Assembly: GCA_036877525.1 (NCBI GenBank)
Contig: JAZGTH010000002.1
Coordinates: forward strand, 9,842,501-9,906,500
DNA: 64,000 bases
Direction of reading: 5' to 3'
Origin: Chromobotia macracanthus
Lineage: Eukaryota > Chordata > Actinopteri > Cypriniformes > Botiidae
Shown here: piece after piece, positions 57,615 to 64,000 of the stretch
Numbering within the stretch: the stretch's first letter is position 1
Layout of the letters: each line of letters begins with the position of its first letter
The notes under the pieces: generated by a model
Seen by the model: only the letters and a program-made list of their open reading frames with translations
What the model was told of the DNA's origin: nothing
Databases searched by the model: none
Program-made: the position numbers and the translations under genes

Positions 57615-59732
57615 GTAAAGTGTTTTTTTATTCAGATGGCAGTGGTATGTGTGTGTACTTTAAAATGACTGCGTGTGTATATTTGTAGATGTAAACTCTC
57701 AGTGTGGTTATTGTAACCTTTTGTCAATATCCTTCAGTACTGGTTTGGTTCGGTCTTGGAGACCCGCGCAACCCACATCGCTGTGCGCAACTTTTCAATC
57801 GTACACCTCTCTGTCACCGAGGGCTGACCGAGCATTACATCCCTCATCCAACCGGGCAGAACAGTCTTACTCTGAGAGCTGGCTGCCATAGCAACGCCGG
57901 TCCCTCGCAGCAATAACGGTGGTGTAGTAATGGTATCTCGCCCGAGACGCACCGCCTGACGAATAAGCATGACGTTGTCCTGCTGACGGGATGGCACAGA
58001 AAATCACAACGTGGCCCGTTTCCATCACAGCTCGTAACAATAATGTTGATCGAGACAACGTGGTTCACGGCGTAGTTTTTTCCAGTTTTGTTTGCATCGT
58101 GACGAACACTGGATAATGACGGGCGGGAGCGCGCGTTTGGTGAGCTGGTGTACCCAATGATTGGGAATGCCGGGGTGCAGAGGGGTCGCGCGCAAAAGGG
58201 AGTTTTGCCTGGGGGGCCGACGATGTGATAGAGGTTAAAATAGCCACAAGGATTTAAAGGGTTTGCGAAATACATAGCTGCATAGTTATTCTGTTGAATG
58301 TGTGTTTAAGAGACTTTGCTCCTGGACCATTTGAGGGTTTTGGTGCGCCATCCTCCTCCTGTGGGCACATCAGGCACTGACACTCTTTCGCGGTTCGCGA
58401 TTAATGTATCACAGAGCAATATCACAGGTAGTGCATTAAAGAGAAAAGACCAGCTTATTTACAGCAATTATACCCACAATCGCCAACTTTATTTGGAAAG
58501 CGTGCCTCATACGGTTTATTCGTTTAGTTTATTCTGGAGAGGAAGCGCACTTGCATTGTTCTGTACCGGATGAGGGCGGAGCGGACGGCTGGCACCCGTT
58601 GCTCTGGTAACCTACCTGTTCTGCTCCAGAATGCTTACGTTTTTTTCACACATCCCAGGACTATGACAGAATTCATTATCACAACGACAACCAGAGCACA
58701 ATCAGTGTCGTTTAGCTTTTCACTAGGAATCCGTTTGACGTCCCATGATCGCACAGAGATATGTACCCCGAAGCGATGATGTTACTATTTCATTTGTTCG
58801 ATGCGTAAAAGCGTTGGTCACGAAGCTCTTGAGGCGAATTTAAAGATCCAGACCTGGAGGTAATAATAATAAATAGTTTTGATAACAATTCTTACAGGAG
58901 AAGGATATTCACGACCTATGAAACAGAAGGGGTTTATAGACAATAGATACCAGTAAATGTGACGTTTATTGTACAGTAAAGGCTGAAATATATGTGCTGG
59001 TGACTGTTTTTGGATCACCAGGAGGTCCTTCCCTACCACTGGTGCACAATGCCATTGTGCAGAGTGTCAGAAACAGACACCATTTTGAGTATTGCCCTCA
59101 AGGGGTCCCACCAACAGACCTTTGTTTGCCAGCCAGGAGGGATTGACTCCCCGGAGACTGGCACACCTCAGTCTAAGAAAAATAAGCCCACAAATTAGGA
59201 ACAATGGTGACAAAACTGTTTTTTAATGAGTGTTTTTAATGACTGTTCATACCTGTTAAGAATTCATATTAAATGCCTGTGTTGTTTGATTATTTGAAAA
59301 CAAGATCAGCACTCATGACAGCAGGACTCAACGAGAGAATCTTTGATCACTTTATACCAAAAAACAACATTTTTTTTACATTCGTTTTACATTTTTTAAA
59401 ATAACCAAAGCTAAATTACCATTGATTAATCCTAGTTAGCAGATAATTGCTATGCAACCATTTGACAGCTCCTAATAGGCAGCTCCCAGCATGCTTTTAA
59501 TTTATAAGACTGTGTTAAGAAAAATGAGGCATAACTCTGAACACAGTAACATGTCTTGCCACAGTTAACTGTCCACACAGATGTGTGGACTTAACTACCC
59601 AAAGGACGTACATTGAGCCTATGGCTTACACATCCTCTATCCATAAATTGCTCCTGTAATGTAATGAATGCATGAATCGTGAAGTTCATGATTACATTTA
59701 AGAATTACTTGTTGAGAAATATACCCCTCCCC

Positions 59733-59733
<1 letters not shown>

Positions 59734-59790
<57 letters not shown>
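59734..59790. repeat. (CA)n microsatellite
   Basis: About 27 uninterrupted CA units in nol4l intron 1. Confidence 0.97.
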
Positions 59791-59792
<2 letters not shown>

Positions 59793-60299
59793 CACATCTC
59801 CACCCACCACATTTTCTCTCTTTCTCTGAGGACATGTAAACTGTGGCTGATCTGAGGTCTGTATACAGTGGCATTCATTATCATTATTTAACAGCTCCCT
59901 AATGTCCACATCTGTTATACTGTTCAACAGTCATCTACAGCCTCTCTAGAGCCTCTGTGTGTCCTAATACAGCCTCCTGTCACTTTATGACACACCACAT
60001 CTCTTAAGCGATCTGTCAGTCACACAGATGACCGGTTTTGTTGTGTTGAATAGATTATCTGATCTATGGCCATATATAGGGAAAGCAGGGCTTGCTGTAA
60101 CACAAGGAAGTTATCACAAGGGCTGTGTAGTTTTTTTAGCTGTGGTTTTGTATGTACTAACCTAGTTTATATACTAAGTTCAAAACCCCTTTAAACTATC
60201 GTTTTAGTTTATGAATTAGTTTTAGAATAAATGTAATTGTTTGTTGGCCAAAATGCTGTTTATGAATTGATTTTACTGTTTAAATTTAGTCAAATCTAG

Positions 60300-60375
60300 A
60301 AAAAGCTTTATATATTTTTTTATATATATTATATATTCTTATATATATATATATATATATCTTTTATATATCTAT
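60300..60375. repeat. TA-rich simple sequence
   Basis: TATATA runs separated by T-rich words. Confidence 0.85.
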
Positions 60376-62039
60376 ATGTATGTATGTGTATACATATATT
60401 CTACACTATGTATATTTCTTTACTATGTACTTTATACACTATTTCCTCCTAATTTGCAGTAACTGAAATATGTAACATGACAGCTTTCATATAAAAGGCA
60501 ATGAATTTAAACTTAGCTGATGTCACTTCCCCTAATATCAACCATGCAGAGTCCCTCGCCAATCAGCGTGACACAGAGTGTCCAAAAACAAGGAAGTGTA
60601 ACCCTTCACACACACTAACTCACGCACATTGAGAGGGAAATGTTCACATCAGCGTTATTATCTCATTAAGGATTAAACAGTAGGGGATCCTCCCCAACCT
60701 GCTCCATGTACGCAAATTAGACAACAAACAAAGACAGAACAAACAGAACAGAGCCAAATAATAAGAGGAACTGAGGCAGCCAGGGACCCTTTTAACAGTA
60801 ATAAGATACAGAAAGAGTGTGAGACAACATCTATGGTTCCACTTGGCAAATTGTAAATCACATGTAAAAGTGTGATGTTTAAAATACAGCAGGCATTTAT
60901 TAAAAGGAAAGTGGGTATTTGCAACTGTGTATTTGTATATTTACACCCAGAACTGTAGTTGTTTGTATGTGTGTTTATATTTTTTATTTACATTTCTTGC
61001 CTGGTTGCACTTTATTTCCTACTTCTTTGTGTGTGAGTGTGTGTGTGAGAGAACTATTTTTGCGTCAAGAGATAGTGTATGGGAGACTACGTCTCTTATC
61101 AGTCTTTCTCTGCCTATTGCTCTCCCCCTCTCTCTCTCCTTCTCTCTCAGTCCCTCACAGTCTTTCTTTCTCTTTATCATCAGCAATAAACACAAAATTG
61201 ACTTCATCCAGGGTGCTCCCTGCCAGCTCCCATCTGAACATTCTCCTCGCCATCTTCCTCTGCCTGTTACCCTCTCATGTAGACTCTCTTTCCTTTCACC
61301 TCCCCCTGGGTGCCAGGGCTGCAGGGTGCCATGGTGTGGGCTGGAGCCCCAGTGCATTGTGGGATGTGGTAGAGTGGTTGAGGGCCTCTCTGATGCAGCT
61401 GCTCCATGGGTGTGCCAAGTTTCAGTTTACGGGGGCGAGGGGGGGGGAAGTGATGAAGCAAGGGGCCGCTCAGGGCTGGAGGTGGAGTGTATGTTTGTGT
61501 GTATGTTGGGGGGTTATCCTGTGTGGCTTTAAGAGAGAGGAAAAACAGACAGAAAAAAGACTCATCCAACACAACATCATGATTATTCATAACTATTTTA
61601 CGATTTGGCAAAAATTAATGCATATGAATTCATATAATCTGGTCACACACCACTGATGGTTATATTTAGGGCTGGGTCTTCACGGATGTTATGTTTTACG
61701 TACAAATCACACAAAATGAATCTTAATTTATATGCAACTTGTTACAAAGTTGCGAATCCTTGTGAAATCAAGTTGGATTCATCAGTTTAGAGATGGGAGG
61801 GAGAAAATAGAGCAGAATTAGTTATGATTAGTGTGTAAGTTAAGCAGACTGTGTTATGCTGTCAGTGCTGACTGTGCTCACAGCGTACAGATCATTCATA
61901 AAGCTATTAAATATGTATCTGTTGTGTCACAGACCCACTGTAGACTTTGTTTTTATGAGAGTGGTGCTGAATTCAGCTGCAGGGCATCACAAGCTTGCTC
62001 TGCTCTCTGTCTGTCACTCTTTCTCTGTATCACTTTAAT

Positions 62040-62121
62040 ATTCTCTCTCTTTCTCTCTTGATCCTCTTTTCACTCTTTCTCTTTGCTGCTTAATCTCTCT
62101 CTCTCTCTCTGTCTCTCTCTA
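62040..62121. repeat. (TC)n tract
   Basis: CTCTCT runs interrupted by TTT and GTCTC words. Confidence 0.85.
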
Positions 62122-64000
62122 GTGAAAGGGTGTAACTTCATTTATCACCTGTTATGTCCTGTGGGTAACATTGGGATATATCCCATATATATTTTCAACC
62201 ACTCTGAGTTTAAAGCTGCAATCCATAATGTTTGCCTCTCTGTTGCCATCTCTGTTCAAAACATAAAATTGCAGGTAACTTACATTTCTTTATAAGTCAA
62301 ATTAAGTCAAACTGGCCTGGCAGTTCAAATGATAAATCATTATTATAAGCTTACTGTTTCGAATCAGGTAAGGTAAGGAGACTGAAAGGAGACTCAGTTT
62401 TGAAAACTGATCTGTTACGTACTTGCTCAGTGAGTGATTTTTATTTATTTTTTAATAGAAGCTTCAATATTGAGTGTTTTTTGTCTAAAAAACTCCTTCA
62501 ACATACATATTCCAGTAAGCTACATGTGCACCAAATGTTATACACCGTACAAACCCCAGTGTAAGACGTTACTCTACATCACTCTCTTTTTTCTTTCCTC
62601 TAAGTTGATTTTTCAGAAAATGCTGAAGAGTCCATCAAGAGGAAGACTTTTTAAAAATGATTTTTCTTATTAAGAGGGCAAAGGAGAGGAAGGGATGCTG
62701 CAAGATTTTAAGTGAGGGAAATGATTGCTTTCTGTTGCTATGCCAACGGAAACAGAAATATCCTCATCGGCGTGTATGCCGTGTATGTGGCAGTGTGGGG
62801 GTTTAGTCTGTGTTCTGCAGTACAGGCCTATGGCGAGACAACTGAGAGCATGTTTTTACTCTCCAAAATGTCGAAATGTTCTGGTCAAGCGTTCGAAACT
62901 CACCCATTCTGTCATATCTACTGAGGGATGATAGGGGTGATACAAAAGCAAACAGTTGTTTCAGAATAGCTCTGGTGTCTTACATCATACCTGTAACCTA
63001 ATGCAACATATCTGTCGAGAAGCCTGGATCTCAGATGAGTGAATTTTGGGGCAAGAAAAAGATAGAAAAAGAGAAACACCAGTGATCGCTACAAATTTTG
63101 CCATGCCAAGATGAAACATTAAATGTCTACAGTTAATAATATGTATTCCACAAAGGCAGAAAAACTAATGCTCACTAATGTTACATGGATAACAATTTAT
63201 GCAAAATATGTGTTAAAAAGGTAAAAGCAATAAATTATGAATGTTTTGAAGAATATATTTTTTATACAGTGTAACAACTAGGGGTAGGAGTTATTAGAGA
63301 CCTTGCAATAAAATATTATAATATCTATAGTTATAATATCAAATTGGGATTCTTTATGTTTAGTGTAGCATATAATTAGTCAAAACTATGAAATCTGTGT
63401 GTGTGTCTACTGTCTCACTTAGACCTCAGGGTCAGCAGAAGGTTTATCTGTGCAGAAATACACTCAAGAGATGCCACGTCCATCCTGCAGGGACCAGGAG
63501 ACGCTGTCCTCTATCCTAAAGGAACTTTTGCTCTTGGGGGCCGATCTCAAAAATATACACACATCCACCCAAATGACTGTTGACAAGTGTACATGTGCTC
63601 ACACACATACACACACTCAGAAGGGAGAAAGGAGGACTTAAACTGCAGCAAACCTCATCTCCATTCCATTATTAGCATATAGCTGAGGAAAAAATCAGGC
63701 AAAAATCTCATTATGATAAGTGATTAATTAGTGAGCGTATCTGCAAAGAGCTCTGGAGAAAAAGGGATCTAAACAGACCATCCCTCGGCTCCCCCCCCAC
63801 GCCTCCAAACCCAAAGACACTCGCTGCCTCTGCCTCAACAGTGGCCTTTTATCTACCAGTCATTTGCATGAATGCTAACAGTTTTGCATGATGCATTTGC
63901 AATAGCAGGTTAAAACATGAAAATCCCACAGAGCGGACTGTGCCGTCCACATAAAACCCACAAAACAGTGACACTCTGCACTTGCAACCCGACGCGACAC

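Larger units (their letters stand above)
57615..64000 (+). other. nol4l: nol4l intron 1 (start; continues past the window)
   Basis: No further nol4l exon was found to the window end. The first 600 bp are CpG-rich. Beyond lie a (CA)n run (59734-59790), TA-rich DNA (60300-60375), CT-rich tracts (61110-61170, 62040-62120) and unassigned sequence. Open frames across 60919-61656 are driven by simple sequence. Confidence 0.5.

Noticed and set aside
60919..61656. 245-codon plus-strand open frame
   Set aside because: Built largely on TG, CT and leucine/serine-coding simple sequence. Competing frames are open on both strands, and there is no recognisable protein.
1..64000. CRISPR arrays, bacterial operons, prophage or toxin genes
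   Set aside because: No regularly spaced direct repeats and no prokaryotic gene organisation. All recognised genes are intron-bearing vertebrate genes.

Overview
The window reads as teleost nuclear DNA, most likely from an ostariophysan or cypriniform fish. The base composition is AT-rich. Genes have short vertebrate-type exons with GT-AG introns, and fish-type repeats are present: tRNA-derived SINEs, short hAT MITEs, a Tc1-like element and long (CA)n runs. Every protein I recognise is a vertebrate family member with fish-like divergence. The species call is an inference from repeat style and gene content.

Layout. 1-5.6 kb: no recognised gene, one GC-rich small ORF. 5.7-10 kb: gpr173 (plus strand, one coding exon). 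10-14.4 kb: intergenic, with a hAT MITE and a SINE. 14.4-17.4 kb: suv39h1 (minus, 6 coding exons). 17.8-20.7 kb: an slc51a-type organic solute transporter alpha gene (minus, 7 exons). 21.4-22.1 kb: a 71-residue PEX39 (C6orf226-type) protein (plus), divergent from slc51a. 22.7-26.5 kb: mapre1/EB1 (minus, 7 exons). 26.9-43.1 kb: a very large dnmt3b-type DNA methyltransferase gene (minus, 25 coding exons). 45.4-46.9 kb: a dead Tc1 element. 47-56 kb: mostly non-coding, with two or three weak minus-strand candidates. 57.3 kb to the end: the first coding exon of a nol4l-type gene (plus) and the start of its long intron 1.

The most striking content is the dnmt3b gene. I traced all exon junctions by hand, and the 25 exons join in one frame to about 1,524 residues. 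The first three coding exons encode an EB1-type calponin-homology (CH) domain. Exon sizes and phases (124/146/202 nt, phases 1/0/1) match the first three coding exons of the neighbouring mapre1 gene (121/146/211 nt, phases 1/0/1). The fourth exon (1,769 nt) encodes a BED/TTF-like zinc finger plus a degenerate hAT-transposase-like domain, spliced in frame. The usual PWWP, ADD and catalytic methyltransferase domains follow with intact motifs. So a neighbouring-gene fragment and a captured transposase appear to have been fused onto an active de novo DNA methyltransferase.

Functionally the window places two heterochromatin writers close together: SUV39H1 (H3K9 methylation) and DNMT3B (DNA methylation). 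The other genes are a microtubule plus-end protein, a bile-acid/steroid exporter subunit, a peroxisomal import factor, an orphan GPCR and a nucleolar-protein-4-like gene. They share no pathway, and the order dnmt3b-mapre1 is a conserved vertebrate neighbourhood.
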